Assembly (NCBI RefSeq): GCF_025791835.1
Contig: NZ_JAOXLP010000019.1
Location: forward strand, 1 to 64,000
DNA: 64,000 nt
Source of the DNA: Roseomonas xinghualingensis
Lineage (GTDB): Bacteria; Pseudomonadota; Alphaproteobacteria; Acetobacterales; Acetobacteraceae
Direction of reading: 5' to 3'
Below the pieces are notes generated by a model. That model ran no database searches and was not told where the DNA came from. It saw only the letters and a program-made list of their open reading frames with translations. The position numbers and the translations under genes are program-made. Position 1 is the stretch's first letter. Each line of letters opens with the position of its first letter. Shown here one piece after another: positions 51,199 through 61,588 of the stretch.

Positions 51199-51996
51199 TC
51201 AGCTCTGCCCCTTTCGGCTTCCCCGCAGGACCCGCGCAACCCCGCGCCCCGCGACCGCCACGCGGCCCGCACGGCCGGGCCGCCGCCGTGATACCGTTGC
51301 ATGGCCCCGTGCCGTGGTCAGCTTCGCCCCATCCGGGGATCGTATCAGCGTCAACTTGCGGTCGTGATAGGCCTCAAGGCCTGGGCGGTGGCCGATCGAG
51401 ATCAGGGCGCTTTCGGAAAGCTCATCTCGGAACAGGGCCATCATCAGGTCCTGGTTCGTCTCGTCGAGCGCCGCCGTCGCCTCGTCCATGAAGACCCAGC
51501 GTGGCCGGTGCAGCAGCAGCCGGGCGAAAGCGAGGCGCTGCTGCTCCCCGAGCGAGAGGATCCGGTCCCAGCGCTCCTCCTCGTCGAGCTGGCCTGTCAG
51601 ATGCGGCAGCCCGCAGCGCGTGAGGGCAGCCCGCATGGCGACATCGGGGAACTTTCTCGGGGCTGCAGGATAGGCGATGGCGCCACGCAGGGTGCCGAGC
51701 GGCAGATAGGGGCGCTGCGGCATGAACATCATATGGCTGCGCGGCGGCACCCGGATCTCGCCCGAGCCCCAGGGCCATACTCCGGAAATGGCACGGAACA
51801 GCGTTGACTTGCCCGTGCCGCCCTCGCCGACGATGAGCACTTTCTCGCCTGCCTGGATCTCGGCATTCGCTTCGGCGACCAGCACAGCGCCGTCCGCCTG
51901 TGCGATCTGGACATTGTGGAAAGCGAGCAATTCTCGGCCATGGAGGTCAGTTGCCCCGCGCCGCTCCGGGAGCACCTGCCGGTGGCCCTGGCTCAT
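51199..51996 (-). CDS. orphan ABC ATPase domain of a YddA/SbmA-type exporter, membrane half missing
   Basis: This 265-residue product holds a complete nucleotide-binding domain. Walker A is Gly-Glu-Gly-Gly-Thr-Gly-Lys-Ser-Thr, and Pro-Gln-Arg-Pro-Tyr-Leu-Pro-Leu-Gly-Thr-Leu, typical of the ABCD/YddA group, follows. Signature Leu-Ser-Leu-Gly-Glu-Gln-Gln-Arg, Walker B Val-Phe-Met-Asp-Glu-Ala and the switch His are present. Members of this group are normally fused to an N-terminal six-helix membrane domain of about 300 residues, which is absent. Its first 17 residues are unlike the family and overlap the upstream gene's 3' end by 50 bases. Truncation after a deletion or insertion is likely. The C-terminal 40 residues are basic. 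Confidence 0.65.
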   Translation of the reverse strand: MSQGHRQVLPERRGATDLHGRELLAFHNVQIAQADGAVLVAEANAEIQAGEKVLIVGEGGTGKSTLFRAISGVWPWGSGEIRVPPRSHMMFMPQRPYLPLGTLRGAIAYPAAPRKFPDVAMRAALTRCGLPHLTGQLDEEERWDRILSLGEQQRLAFARLLLHRPRWVFMDEATAALDETNQDLMMALFRDELSESALISIGHRPGLEAYHDRKLTLIRSPDGAKLTTARGHATVSRRRPGRAGRVAVAGRGVARVLRGSRKGQS

Positions 51997-52669
51997 CCTT
52001 CGTCACTGGCCGCAGCGAGCCCGGCTCGCCGAACTGCTCCGCCAGCACCGCTTGGCCTTCCTGCGACTGAAAGCCGATGCCCGAGACGGCAATCCGGGTA
52101 CCGGACTTCAGTAGGCTCCGGATGGCCTCCGAGGACGCCGTGCCGCGCGGGAACAGGACCACCGAACCGTCATCGAGAACCACGCCCACCACCGCACCCT
52201 GCGGCGCATAGAAGGGGGAGCGCACCGTGCCGAAGAAGGGGAGCGGCATGCCGCCTGTGCCGGCCGAACGGTTGGAGGGGCGCCAGTAGAAGCGGTCCAG
52301 CACCATCGGTGTGGTTTCTGCACTGGGCGCGAAGGCCAGCATGGTGATGACGGGCGCGTTGCGCGCGCGAATGCCCCAGACGATCAGAGGCCGGCCCGGC
52401 GCGACGGCACGGCGCAGTTCATCAGCCACCTCGGGCGGAAAGGATATCTGCGGGCCTTCCCGGAACAGAAGCGCATCCACTTCCCCATTCGGGTTCAGGA
52501 GGTAGCGCTCGACGGTCCCGGTAAAGGATGGAAGCTGGGTTGGATCGAACCATAGCTCGCCCCCCATGGCCTCCGCCGGTCGGCTCTGCGCCCCGGCAAG
52601 CCCGTGGATCCCGGAGGGTAGCAAAGCGGCCGATGCGAGTGCGGCCACAAGCTTCCTGCGTTGCAGCAT
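51947..52669 (-). CDS. exported protein, unknown
   Basis: This 240-residue protein has a signal peptide (residues 1-28: Arg-Arg-Lys, hydrophobic core, Ala-Gly-Ala). Two similar-sized beta-rich halves follow, each with a segment about permitted pore or solvent-like strands (Tyr-Leu-Leu-Asn-Pro-Asn-Gly-Glu-Val-Asp and Val-Val-Gly-Val-Val-Leu-Asp-Asp-Gly-Ser). The two share an Asp-Gly/Asn-Gly-Glu turn pattern, so an internal repeat is possible. No family is named. Its 3' end overlaps the truncated ABC gene. Confidence 0.6.
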   Translation of the reverse strand: MLQRRKLVAALASAALLPSGIHGLAGAQSRPAEAMGGELWFDPTQLPSFTGTVERYLLNPNGEVDALLFREGPQISFPPEVADELRRAVAPGRPLIVWGIRARNAPVITMLAFAPSAETTPMVLDRFYWRPSNRSAGTGGMPLPFFGTVRSPFYAPQGAVVGVVLDDGSVVLFPRGTASSEAIRSLLKSGTRIAVSGIGFQSQEGQAVLAEQFGEPGSLRPVTKDEPGPPAGAPGAARGN

Positions 52670-52861
52670 CGCCGTGTCCTTCCCGCAGGGTCAGGGGCGT
52701 CCATGCCGCTTCCGGGCGTTACCGGGCGCTTCTCCCGGCACTGCTTCGTGTCGGCACGCTGGTCTGGTTTATGTATTTTTGCGCAGCTTGCAGGCGACGT
52801 CACCAATGGTGAGGCCGGCTGCCGCCGGAACATGACGAATTCCGGCGGGTGCGGCAGTGCT

Positions 52862-53686
52862 TCAGCCCCGAGGGGCCGCCCGCCTCATCCGCCCTCCCTC
52901 CGGCAGCGATGGGCGCCTGGCCCGGAGATTGCGGCGCTGGAGCCGAAGCAGGATGAGCCAGCACAGAAGCGCCCAGGCGGCGCCGATGGCCCAGCCGGCC
53001 AGCACATCGGTCGGCCAGTGGACGCCAAGATAGACCCGGCTCGCGCCGACAATAAGGCTCAGCAAGGTGGCCACCAGAAGGAGGTAGGCCTTGACCCGGC
53101 GCTCCGTCTGCACGCGGGCGAGCAAGGCGCCAAGCGTGAGATAGACGATCGCCGACAGCATCGCGTGCCCGCTGGGGAAGCTCTGGGTGTAGACCGAGGC
53201 GCCATGCGGCACGAGATCCGGCCGCGGCCGGTCGAAGCCCCATTTCAGGGCGTGGCTGAGAAGAAGGCCGGTGGCGACGGAGGCGAAGACCATCGCCGCT
53301 GCCTGCCGCTTGCCGGTCAGGAGCAGGAAGCCGAGGACGGCGAGAGTCATTGTCACGAGGATGCCGGTGCCGCCGAGTGCCGTGAAGTCACGCATGATTT
53401 CCTCGAACCATGGTGGCCCGATGGGATCGGAGGGATCCCCCGCGCTGCGGAGGGCAAGAAGCACATGCTCGTCGAAGGCCCGGGTGTCGCCTTCGATGAC
53501 TTCGGCGGCGATGTTGGCGAAAACGAGCAAGGCCGCTGCGGTGAGTGCGATGGCGATGAGTGTCCACCGCTCCATGCGGGTCACCCGCGCCGGTAGGAGC
53601 CGGAGCCAGGCTGTTTTCCTTATCGCCGCGTCCTGGCCAGGCCCCCGCTGATACACCGTCTCTCTTACGGCATCCTTGTCACTCAT
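52862..53686 (-). CDS. PAP2 family phosphatase
   Basis: This 274-residue membrane protein has about six helices and the three PAP2 motifs: Lys-Trp-Gly-Phe-Asp-Arg-Pro-Arg-Pro, Pro-Ser-Gly-His-Ala-Met, and Ser-Arg-Val-Tyr-Leu-Gly-Val-His-Trp-Pro-Thr-Asp. It dephosphorylates a lipid phosphate such as undecaprenyl pyrophosphate or phosphatidic acid at the periplasmic face. An Arg-rich tail ends the protein. Confidence 0.9.
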   Translation of the reverse strand: MSDKDAVRETVYQRGPGQDAAIRKTAWLRLLPARVTRMERWTLIAIALTAAALLVFANIAAEVIEGDTRAFDEHVLLALRSAGDPSDPIGPPWFEEIMRDFTALGGTGILVTMTLAVLGFLLLTGKRQAAAMVFASVATGLLLSHALKWGFDRPRPDLVPHGASVYTQSFPSGHAMLSAIVYLTLGALLARVQTERRVKAYLLLVATLLSLIVGASRVYLGVHWPTDVLAGWAIGAAWALLCWLILLRLQRRNLRARRPSLPEGGRMRRAAPRG

Positions 53687-53825
53687 CTGGCCTGTGCTCC
53701 AGTCCGGGATCCGGGGAAGGGCTCCGCCGCCCCGTCACTGGCCGGCTTGCGGAAGGCCCAGGCCGCCGTTTCTAACACCCCGCCGCCCGCAAGGTTTGCG
53801 GCCGGAGGCCCAGCCTACCGAACCG

Positions 53826-54566
53826 TCAGCCGCGCAGCATGAGGTTACCGCCCAGAAGAAGGAGGCCGAGGAAGAAGATGCGGCGGAACAACTCGGGCTG
53901 GATTTTCCTCCGCACCCATCCACCAACCAGCATGCCGGCCAGGGCAGGGAAGAGCGCCAGGAGCGAGGTCGAGGCGGAGGCGGCCCCAAATGCTCCGCCG
54001 CTCGCGAGGATGGCCGCCAGGGAGAGGGTGGAGACCGTAAAGGACAGGCCGAGCGCCTGCACGAGATCGTCACGCCCGAGATTCAGCGCCTGCAGATAGG
54101 GGACTGCGGGCAGGACGAAGACACCTGTCGCAGCAGTGACGAAGCCGGTGGCGATGCCCATCAGCGGGCCCAGCCACAACTCCCCTGTCGGGGAGACACG
54201 CGGTAGCTTCAAAGGTGACAGGCCGAGCGCGCCATAGAGCAGGAGGGCCGCGCCAAGCGCCATCGTGGCACTTGCGGCGCTGGATCCGGTCAGCGTGCCG
54301 GCGCCCAGGGCGAGGGTGCCGGCGCAGACGCCGGCCATCATCGGCCAGAGCCGTCGCAGCAGGGGCATCAGGGCCGAGCCCCCCACTATCTGCCAGATAT
54401 TCGTCACCAGCGACGGCACGACCATCATTGCCGCGGCCCCGGCGGGCGGCATGACAAGGCTCAGCAGGCCGACGCCGATGGTGGGCAGCCCCAGCCCGGT
54501 CACACCTTTCACGAAACCGGCCAGGGTGAAAGTGGCCGCGATGGCGGCGATCAGCGTGGCGTCCAT
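53826..54566 (-). CDS. TSUP (TauE/SafE) family transporter
   Basis: This 246-residue protein has about eight helices in two halves, with the TSUP block Ala-Gly-Phe-Val-Lys-Gly-Val-Thr-Gly-Leu-Gly near the start and the repeat Ala-Thr-Gly-Val-Phe-Val-Leu-Pro in the second half. It probably exports a sulfur- or carbon-containing anion. The ATG at 54566 has GGGGA upstream; an ATG at 54593 is possible. It is divergent from an ArsR-type regulator gene that may control it. Confidence 0.82.
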   Translation of the reverse strand: MDATLIAAIAATFTLAGFVKGVTGLGLPTIGVGLLSLVMPPAGAAAMMVVPSLVTNIWQIVGGSALMPLLRRLWPMMAGVCAGTLALGAGTLTGSSAASATMALGAALLLYGALGLSPLKLPRVSPTGELWLGPLMGIATGFVTAATGVFVLPAVPYLQALNLGRDDLVQALGLSFTVSTLSLAAILASGGAFGAASASTSLLALFPALAGMLVGGWVRRKIQPELFRRIFFLGLLLLGGNLMLRG

Positions 54567-54681
54567 GGAAATCCCCGTGCTCTGCCCGATCATTCTTGGC
54601 CAGGCCGGTCACGCGATGCTTCGGCGGGGGCCGTAGCATGCCCGCAACCCGCAGAGTACGCAGGAGCTGGAGGAGACGCCC

Positions 54682-55374
54682 ATGGTCAGTACCGCCGCCC
54701 TGGGCGATCCCGCCCGGCTGAACATGCTCGCCGCGCTGATGGATGGCCGGGCCCTGACGGCAGGGGAACTTGCCGGGATCGCGGGCGTGGCGCCTACCAC
54801 GGCCAGTGGCCATCTGGCGCGGTTGCTGGAAGCTGGGCTGCTGGCGATGGAGCGGCAGGGCCGCCACCGCTACCACCGCTTGGCCTCGCCGGAAGTGGCG
54901 CGGGTACTGGAGGGGCTGATGGCGCTTTCGGCCGAGCGGAGCCGGACGCCGCCGCGCGCGCTGCGTACAGGCCCGCGTGACATGGCGCTGCGCGAGGCCC
55001 GCACCTGCTACGACCATCTCGCCGGGCGGCTGGCGGTCGGCATGGCCGATGCGATGGTAGTGCGCGGCCATCTGGATCTCTCACCCGATGGCGGGGCGCT
55101 GACGGAGGCGGGCGCGTCCTTCCTGGAACGCCTGGGCGTCGTGCTGCCTGTCGCCCGTGGCCGCCCCTTCTGCCGCCCTTGCCTGGACTGGAGCGAAAGG
55201 CGTTCGCATCTGGCCGGCGCACTGGGGGCGGCGCTGTGCCGGCGCTGCCTGGATCTCGGCTGGATGCGGCGAGTACCGAATTCCCGTGCACTGAGCGTGA
55301 CCCCCGCCGGCTGGCGGGGGCTGCGCGAGAGCTTCGGCCTGGATCAGCCGCTGACGAAATCGGCGGCGCGGTAG
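54682..55374 (+). CDS. ArsR-type regulator with CxxC pairs
   Basis: This 230-residue protein has an N-terminal winged helix (about 5-70) with recognition helix Thr-Thr-Ala-Ser-Gly-His-Leu-Ala-Arg-Leu (39-48). The C-terminal half has Cys109, Cys164-x-x-Cys167 and Cys186-x-x-Cys189. The two CxxC pairs could bind a metal or respond to redox state. GGAGG precedes the ATG. Divergence from the TSUP gene suggests it regulates that exporter. Its 3' end overlaps the convergent serB by 31 bases. Confidence 0.8.
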   Translation: MVSTAALGDPARLNMLAALMDGRALTAGELAGIAGVAPTTASGHLARLLEAGLLAMERQGRHRYHRLASPEVARVLEGLMALSAERSRTPPRALRTGPRDMALREARTCYDHLAGRLAVGMADAMVVRGHLDLSPDGGALTEAGASFLERLGVVLPVARGRPFCRPCLDWSERRSHLAGALGAALCRRCLDLGWMRRVPNSRALSVTPAGWRGLRESFGLDQPLTKSAAR

Positions 55375-56237
55375 CCCTGGATGAAGAGCAGAGCGCGCAG
55401 GTCGGTGAAATCCACCCGCGCGCGCGCCGCGCCCGCCACAACGGGCTTGGCGTGGTAGGCCACGCCCATCCCGGCCGCACCAATCATCGCCAGATCGTTC
55501 GCGCCATCGCCGACCGCCATGGTGGCGGACATGGGAAGCCCCTTCTCGGCCGCGAGATGGGTGAGGGTGGCAAGCTTGGCCTCGCGGTCGAAGATCGGCT
55601 CGGCCACTGTGCCGGCCAGCACCTTGCCGTCATCCAGCAGCGTGTTGGAATGGTGGCTCTGGAAGCCGCAGAGCTCGGCCACGCGGCCAGTGAAGAAGGT
55701 GAAGCCGCCTGAGGCAAGCGCGCAATGTGCGCCATTCGCGGCCATGGTCCGCACCAGCTCCCGCGCGCCGGGCATCAGCTCGGTACCCTTCCATGTCGCT
55801 TCCAGCGCATCCAGGGAGAGGCCCTTCAGCATTGCCACGCGCTCACGCAGGGCCGCGGCAAAATCCAGCTCGCCATTCATGCTGCGGCGAGTAATCTCGG
55901 CCACGCGCTCCTTCAGCCCGGCATAGGCGGCCAGCTCGTCCAACGTCTCGGAAGTGACGATGGTACTGTCCATATCAGCGATCAGCAGGGACTTGCGGCG
56001 CCCCTCGGCGGGCTGGGCGATGGCATCCATCTGCTCCGCGGGCAGGGCTGCGCGGACAGCGGCCACGGCCTGATCGGGGTCAAGGCCCGCAAAGGGGAGG
56101 TCCACCGCCTCCGCCTCGGCCAGCCAGCCCGGCGTGCCGAGATCGGCGCCGAGAGAGGAAAGCGCCTCCCGCGTACGGGCGAGGATACCAGGCTGCAGGC
56201 GGCCCGGGGGTGCGATCAAGGTGAGGACATGCGACAT
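55344..56237 (-). CDS. serB: phosphoserine phosphatase
   Basis: This 297-residue HAD enzyme makes serine from phosphoserine. Motif I is Asp88-Met-Asp90-Ser-Thr-Ile; Ser-Gly-Gly-Phe-Thr and Gly-Asp-Gly-Ala-Asn-Asp-Leu follow as motifs II and IV. The N-terminal 75 residues form the ACT-like domain of alphaproteobacterial SerB. Its serine feeds CysE. The start lies only 11 bases from the divergent miaA ATG, so promoters must reach into each other's coding region. Confidence 0.93.
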   Translation of the reverse strand: MSHVLTLIAPPGRLQPGILARTREALSSLGADLGTPGWLAEAEAVDLPFAGLDPDQAVAAVRAALPAEQMDAIAQPAEGRRKSLLIADMDSTIVTSETLDELAAYAGLKERVAEITRRSMNGELDFAAALRERVAMLKGLSLDALEATWKGTELMPGARELVRTMAANGAHCALASGGFTFFTGRVAELCGFQSHHSNTLLDDGKVLAGTVAEPIFDREAKLATLTHLAAEKGLPMSATMAVGDGANDLAMIGAAGMGVAYHAKPVVAGAARARVDFTDLRALLFIQGYRAADFVSG

Positions 56238-56248
56238 GGGCGCCGTAC

Positions 56249-57244
56249 ATGCCCCCGGACCCCCTCATGGAGCAATCGACGAAAACGCCACCGCCCGCCC
56301 TGCTGATCGCCGGGCCGACCGCCAGCGGCAAATCGGCCCTGGCCCTGATCCTGGCCCGGCTGCTCGGCGGCGTGGTGATCAATGCCGACTCCATGCAGGT
56401 ATACCGGGAACTGCGGGTGCTGACCGCGCGCCCCTCCCCGGAGGAGGAGGCGATGGCGCCGCATGACCTCTATGGCGTGATCCCTGCCGCGCGGGCCGCC
56501 TCCGTCGCCTGGTGGCGCGAGGCGGCGATCGATTCGATGGCCCGCGCTACGGCGGCGGGGCGCCTGCCCATCCTTTGCGGCGGGACCGGGCTGTATTTCC
56601 GCTCTCTCACCGAGGGGCTTTCGGAGCTTCCCCCAATCCCACCCGCGGCACGGGAGGAGGCGCGGCGGCTGCTGGTCGATGAGGGGCCCGCCGCCCTTCA
56701 TGCTCGCCTTGCCGCCGCCGATCCACGCAGCGCCGCACGGCTTCGGCCCAGCGACAGCCAGCGCCTTGCCCGCGCCTGGGAGGTGTGGCGCGGGACGGGA
56801 AGGGGACTCGCTGACTGGCAGGAAGACGCTCCCAGCACGGGGCCCGCGCCCTATGCCTTCCGCGCCATCCGGATCGACCCGCCACGCGATGCGCTGCGCG
56901 CCGCCATTGCCGCCCGTTGGGAAGGAATGCTGCATGCCGGCGCCATGGGGGAGGTGCGCGCCTTGCTGGAGCAGCATCTGGATCCCGCCCTGCCGGCCAT
57001 GCGAGCCCATGGGGTGCCGGAGCTTTCGGCAGTCCTTCGCGGGCAAATGCAAATAGCGGAGGCCGGGCGCCGTGCCTGTCTCGCAACGGGCCAGTACACC
57101 AAGCGGCAGGCTACTTGGTTCCGCCACCATGAACTGGCCGCCCCGAGCGCGACGCATATCATCAATGCGCGAATTGATGGTCTTGAGCAATTTTCGGAAA
57201 GTGACTTTGGGCAAATCTTATCATTTCTGAAAATGTCGCATTGA
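56249..57244 (+). CDS. miaA: tRNA dimethylallyltransferase
   Basis: This 331-residue enzyme adds a dimethylallyl group to A37 of tRNAs reading UNN codons. The P-loop Gly-Pro-Thr-Ala-Ser-Gly-Lys-Ser lies at 22-29, Asn-Ala-Asp-Ser-Met-Gln-Val-Tyr near 49-56 and Gly-Gly-Thr-Gly-Leu-Tyr near 111. The C-terminal Thr-Lys-Arg-Gln-Ala-Thr-Trp-Phe-Arg block is complete. An alternative ATG is at 56267. The last 25 codons are markedly AT-rich, perhaps holding signals for ilvI. Confidence 0.95.
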   Translation: MPPDPLMEQSTKTPPPALLIAGPTASGKSALALILARLLGGVVINADSMQVYRELRVLTARPSPEEEAMAPHDLYGVIPAARAASVAWWREAAIDSMARATAAGRLPILCGGTGLYFRSLTEGLSELPPIPPAAREEARRLLVDEGPAALHARLAAADPRSAARLRPSDSQRLARAWEVWRGTGRGLADWQEDAPSTGPAPYAFRAIRIDPPRDALRAAIAARWEGMLHAGAMGEVRALLEQHLDPALPAMRAHGVPELSAVLRGQMQIAEAGRRACLATGQYTKRQATWFRHHELAAPSATHIINARIDGLEQFSESDFGQILSFLKMSH

Positions 57245-57269
57245 CGCACCTGCACACGCCCCCTAGACC
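57241..57269 (+). promoter_or_regulatory. possible promoter of ilvI-ilvH-ilvC
   Basis: TTGACG (57241-57246), overlapping the miaA stop, is followed after 17 bases by a weak -10, TAGACC (57264-57269). The leader of about 30 bases is too short for a classical attenuator. Confidence 0.35.
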
Positions 57270-57305
57270 ACCGGCTCGCGAAACTTTCCCCGAGGAAAAG
57301 CCGCA

Positions 57306-59099
57306 ATGTCCGCCAACGCCCCGGCCCAGACCGATACCGCCACCCTGACGGGTGCGGAGATCGTCCTCCGTGCGCTGAAGGAGCAGGGCGTAGAGGTCAT
57401 CTTCGGCTATCCGGGGGGCGCGGTCCTTCCGATCTATGACGCGCTCTTCCAGCAGAATGCCATCCGCCATGTGCTGGTGCGGCACGAGCAGGCGGCGGTG
57501 CATGCCGCCGAGGGCTATGCCCGCTCCACAGGCAAGGTGGGCTGCGTGCTGGTCACCTCGGGCCCCGGCGCCACCAATGCGGTGACCGGCCTGCTGGACG
57601 CGCTGATGGATTCCGTGCCGCTGGTCTGCCTGACCGGTCAGGTTCCGACGCATCTGATCGGCAACGACGCCTTCCAGGAGGCGGATACGACCGGCATCAC
57701 CCGTCCGGCGACCAAGCATAACTATCTGGTCAAAAAGATCGGCGATCTGGCACGCACGGTGCATGACGCCTTCTATGTTGCACGTTCCGGCCGCCCCGGC
57801 CCGGTGGTGATCGACCTGCCGAAGGACATCCTGCTGGCGAAGGGTGGCTACGAGGAGGCTCCGAAGGAGGAGCACCGCTCCTACCGTCCCCAGACCCGCC
57901 CGGATGCCGACCAGATCCGCAAGGCCATGGCGCTGCTGAAGGGCGCGCGCCGCCCGGTGGTCTATGCCGGTGGCGGCGTTATCAATGCCGGTCCTGAGGC
58001 GAGCGAACTGCTGGCGAAATTCGTCCGCATGGCGAACATGCCTTGCACCAACACGCTGATGGGCCTCGGCGTCTTCCCGGCAAGCGATCCGCGCTTCATC
58101 GGCATGCTGGGCATGCACGGCACGGTCGAGGCTAATCTCGCCATGCATGGCTGCGACGTGATGTTCAACATCGGGGCCCGCTTCGACGACCGGGTGACGG
58201 GGCGCCTGAACGCCTTCTCGCCGCATTCCAAGAAGATCCACGCCGATATCGATCCGTCCAACATCAACAAGAACGTCAAGGTGGACGTGCCCGTGGTGGG
58301 TGATGCCGCCGAGGTGCTGCGCGCGCTGATCGAGGCCTGGGAGGCGGACAGCGCCGAGCAGGACCGCGAGGCTGTGGCCGCCTGGTGGCGCGAGATCGAC
58401 GAGTGGCGCGGCCGCAATTGCCTGCGCTATGAGCAGAGCGGCAGCATCATCAAGCCGCAGCACGCGGTGAAGCGCCTCTACGAGATCACGCGCGAGACCG
58501 GGCGCGACACCTTCATCACCACCGAAGTGGGGCAGCACCAGATGTGGGCCGCCCAGTATTTCGGCTTCGAGAAGCCGAACCGCTGGATGACCTCCGGTGG
58601 CCTCGGTACCATGGGCTATGGCCTGCCGGCCGCGACGGGCGTGCAGATCGCCCATCCGGACGCGCTGGTGATCGATATCGCCGGCGAGGCCTCGATCCTG
58701 ATGAACATCCAGGAGATGGGCACGCTGGCGCAGTACCGCCTGCCGGTGAAGGTCTTCATCCTGAACAACGAATACATGGGCATGGTGCGCCAGTGGCAGG
58801 AGCTGCTGCATGGCTCCCGCTATTCCGAGAGCTACTCGGCGGCGCTGCCCGATTTCGTGAAGCTGGCGGAGAGCTTCCATGCGCGCGGGCTCCGCGCGAC
58901 GGATGCGAGCCACCTCGACGAGGTGATCCGCGAGATGATCGCCCATCCTGGCCCGGTGATCGCAGATATCTGTGTGGACCAGAAGGAGAATGTCTTCCCG
59001 ATGATCCCGTCCGGCGCCGCCCATAACGAGATGATCCTGGGCCCTGGCCAGCAGGGTGGCGTTGCGGGCGTCACCGATGAAGGCAAGGTTCTGGTCTGA
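57306..59099 (+). CDS. ilvI: acetolactate synthase large subunit
   Basis: This 597-residue ThDP enzyme catalyses the first common step of branched-chain amino-acid synthesis. It has Gly-Tyr-Pro-Gly-Gly near 34 and the catalytic Glu in Arg-His-Glu-Gln-Ala-Ala (about 62). Gly-Glu-Ala-Ser near 460 lies where the ThDP motif begins, with Asn-Asn-Glu-Tyr-Met-Gly-Met-Val-Arg-Gln after. AHAS residues Ala-Arg-Phe-Asp-Asp-Arg-Val-Thr-Gly support the biosynthetic form. The usual Gly-Asp-Gly of the ThDP site reads Gly-Glu-Ala here, as in many AHAS. It is followed after 11 bases by ilvH. Confidence 0.93.
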   Translation: MSANAPAQTDTATLTGAEIVLRALKEQGVEVIFGYPGGAVLPIYDALFQQNAIRHVLVRHEQAAVHAAEGYARSTGKVGCVLVTSGPGATNAVTGLLDALMDSVPLVCLTGQVPTHLIGNDAFQEADTTGITRPATKHNYLVKKIGDLARTVHDAFYVARSGRPGPVVIDLPKDILLAKGGYEEAPKEEHRSYRPQTRPDADQIRKAMALLKGARRPVVYAGGGVINAGPEASELLAKFVRMANMPCTNTLMGLGVFPASDPRFIGMLGMHGTVEANLAMHGCDVMFNIGARFDDRVTGRLNAFSPHSKKIHADIDPSNINKNVKVDVPVVGDAAEVLRALIEAWEADSAEQDREAVAAWWREIDEWRGRNCLRYEQSGSIIKPQHAVKRLYEITRETGRDTFITTEVGQHQMWAAQYFGFEKPNRWMTSGGLGTMGYGLPAATGVQIAHPDALVIDIAGEASILMNIQEMGTLAQYRLPVKVFILNNEYMGMVRQWQELLHGSRYSESYSAALPDFVKLAESFHARGLRATDASHLDEVIREMIAHPGPVIADICVDQKENVFPMIPSGAAHNEMILGPGQQGGVAGVTDEGKVLV

Positions 59100-59110
59100 G
59101 GCGCGAGAGA

Positions 59111-60674
<1,564 letters not shown>

Positions 60675-60693
60675 TCTTTCCGACAGGGTCATC

Positions 60694-60719
60694 GGGGCAT
60701 CCGCCGTGGTGGATGCCCC
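60694..60719 (+). terminator. hairpin after ilvC
   Basis: GGGGCATCC and GGATGCCCC form a nine-base stem with an eight-base loop, 19 bases past the ilvC stop. No T-run follows, so termination may be partial. Confidence 0.5.
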
Positions 60720-60821
60720 CGCCTCGGCTTCATGCAGACTGCACTAATTTTTCGACGCCGCATTTAATTCGAAACCAAGTCGATTTATAGGTCTCCCGTC
60801 AATGGTGGGGAGATGCCGGGC

Positions 60822-61376
60822 ATGCTGCGACGATATGCGATCCTGGCTGGTCTTGTGCTTTGGAGCAGTGCCGGGACGGTTCAGGCCCAGACCCAGGTGC
60901 TGGAGCGCAGCGGCGACTGGCGGGCCTACGGCGGAGACGCGAACGACGGCACGGCGGTTTGTGGCATGGCCACCGACTTCCGCGGCCGCGAAGTGCATAT
61001 CAAGTCTTTCGCCGGGCGCCGGCACCTTACCATCCAGATATTCAAGAATGGCTGGCGGATTCCCGCCCGGCAGCAGGTTCCGATCCGCTATTCCATCGGG
61101 CGTTCCTCCTGGGGGGTGCAGGCGACCGGCAATGGGCGGAAAGTGGAGTGGGTGGTGCGTTCCGACGCGATGCCCGATTTCGAACGGGCCCTCCGGACCG
61201 GGCATGAGATGCACGTGGAGTTCCGGCGGGGCGATGAAGAGGATTGGCGCGTTAGCCTCAACGGTCTGAACGGGGTTGTCGATTCACTGCTCCGTTGCAT
61301 GGACCGGATGGAGAACCACCAGCGCCGTCATGGGCCGCCCCCGTCCCATCCGGGGCGCTCCACGCAGCCTTTCTGA
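60822..61376 (+). CDS. exported protein, unknown (IalB-like outline)
   Basis: This 184-residue protein has a signal peptide (residues 1-22, ending Val-Gln-Ala). The mature part begins Gly-Asp-Trp-Arg-Ala-Tyr and has one Cys (Ala-Val-Cys-Gly-Met) in the first third and another in Leu-Leu-Arg-Cys-Met. That recalls the invasion-associated IalB fold, but the match is loose. The ATG at 60822 fits GGGGAG nine bases upstream; an ATG at 60813 abuts that site. An AT-rich promoter-like stretch with TTTATAG lies at 60760-60790. Confidence 0.6.
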   Translation: MLRRYAILAGLVLWSSAGTVQAQTQVLERSGDWRAYGGDANDGTAVCGMATDFRGREVHIKSFAGRRHLTIQIFKNGWRIPARQQVPIRYSIGRSSWGVQATGNGRKVEWVVRSDAMPDFERALRTGHEMHVEFRRGDEEDWRVSLNGLNGVVDSLLRCMDRMENHQRRHGPPPSHPGRSTQPF

Positions 61377-61468
61377 TCAGCCGGGACGGGGCGTTGTATG
61401 GCGGGGAGACGGGGCAGGCGAGGATTCCGCCTTGCCACACCACCGTATCGAGGTTAGCGTCCGGCCCC

Positions 61469-61588
61469 ATGCAGGCGACCCCCGCCCGTAACGCGCCTTT
61501 CTGCACCGGCCTTGTGGTCGCTCTCACGGCGCGTCCGGCTGTCGCCCTCCTTCCGCTTCTTCTTCGACTTCGCCGCCCCTGGGCGTGA
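61469..61588 (+). CDS. probable leucine leader peptide of leuA
   Basis: A 39-codon frame begins at an ATG and ends 93 bases before the leuA start. Its second half reads Ala-Leu-Leu-Pro-Leu-Leu-Leu-Arg-Leu-Arg-Arg. Within that run four of five consecutive leucines after the first use CTT, a codon this high-GC genome otherwise avoids in favour of CTG and CTC. A leucine-rich, rare-codon peptide directly before leuA is the layout of transcription attenuation. Between it and leuA, GGGGG/CCCCC and CGGGT/ACCCG pairings (61616-61644) could form alternative hairpins. The remainder of 61377-61681 shows no other gene. Confidence 0.55.
   Translation: MQATPARNAPFCTGLVVALTARPAVALLPLLLRLRRPWA

Noticed and set aside
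57162..59024. 620-codon open frame on the minus strand
   Set aside because: It is fully antisense to ilvI, an unmistakable acetolactate synthase.
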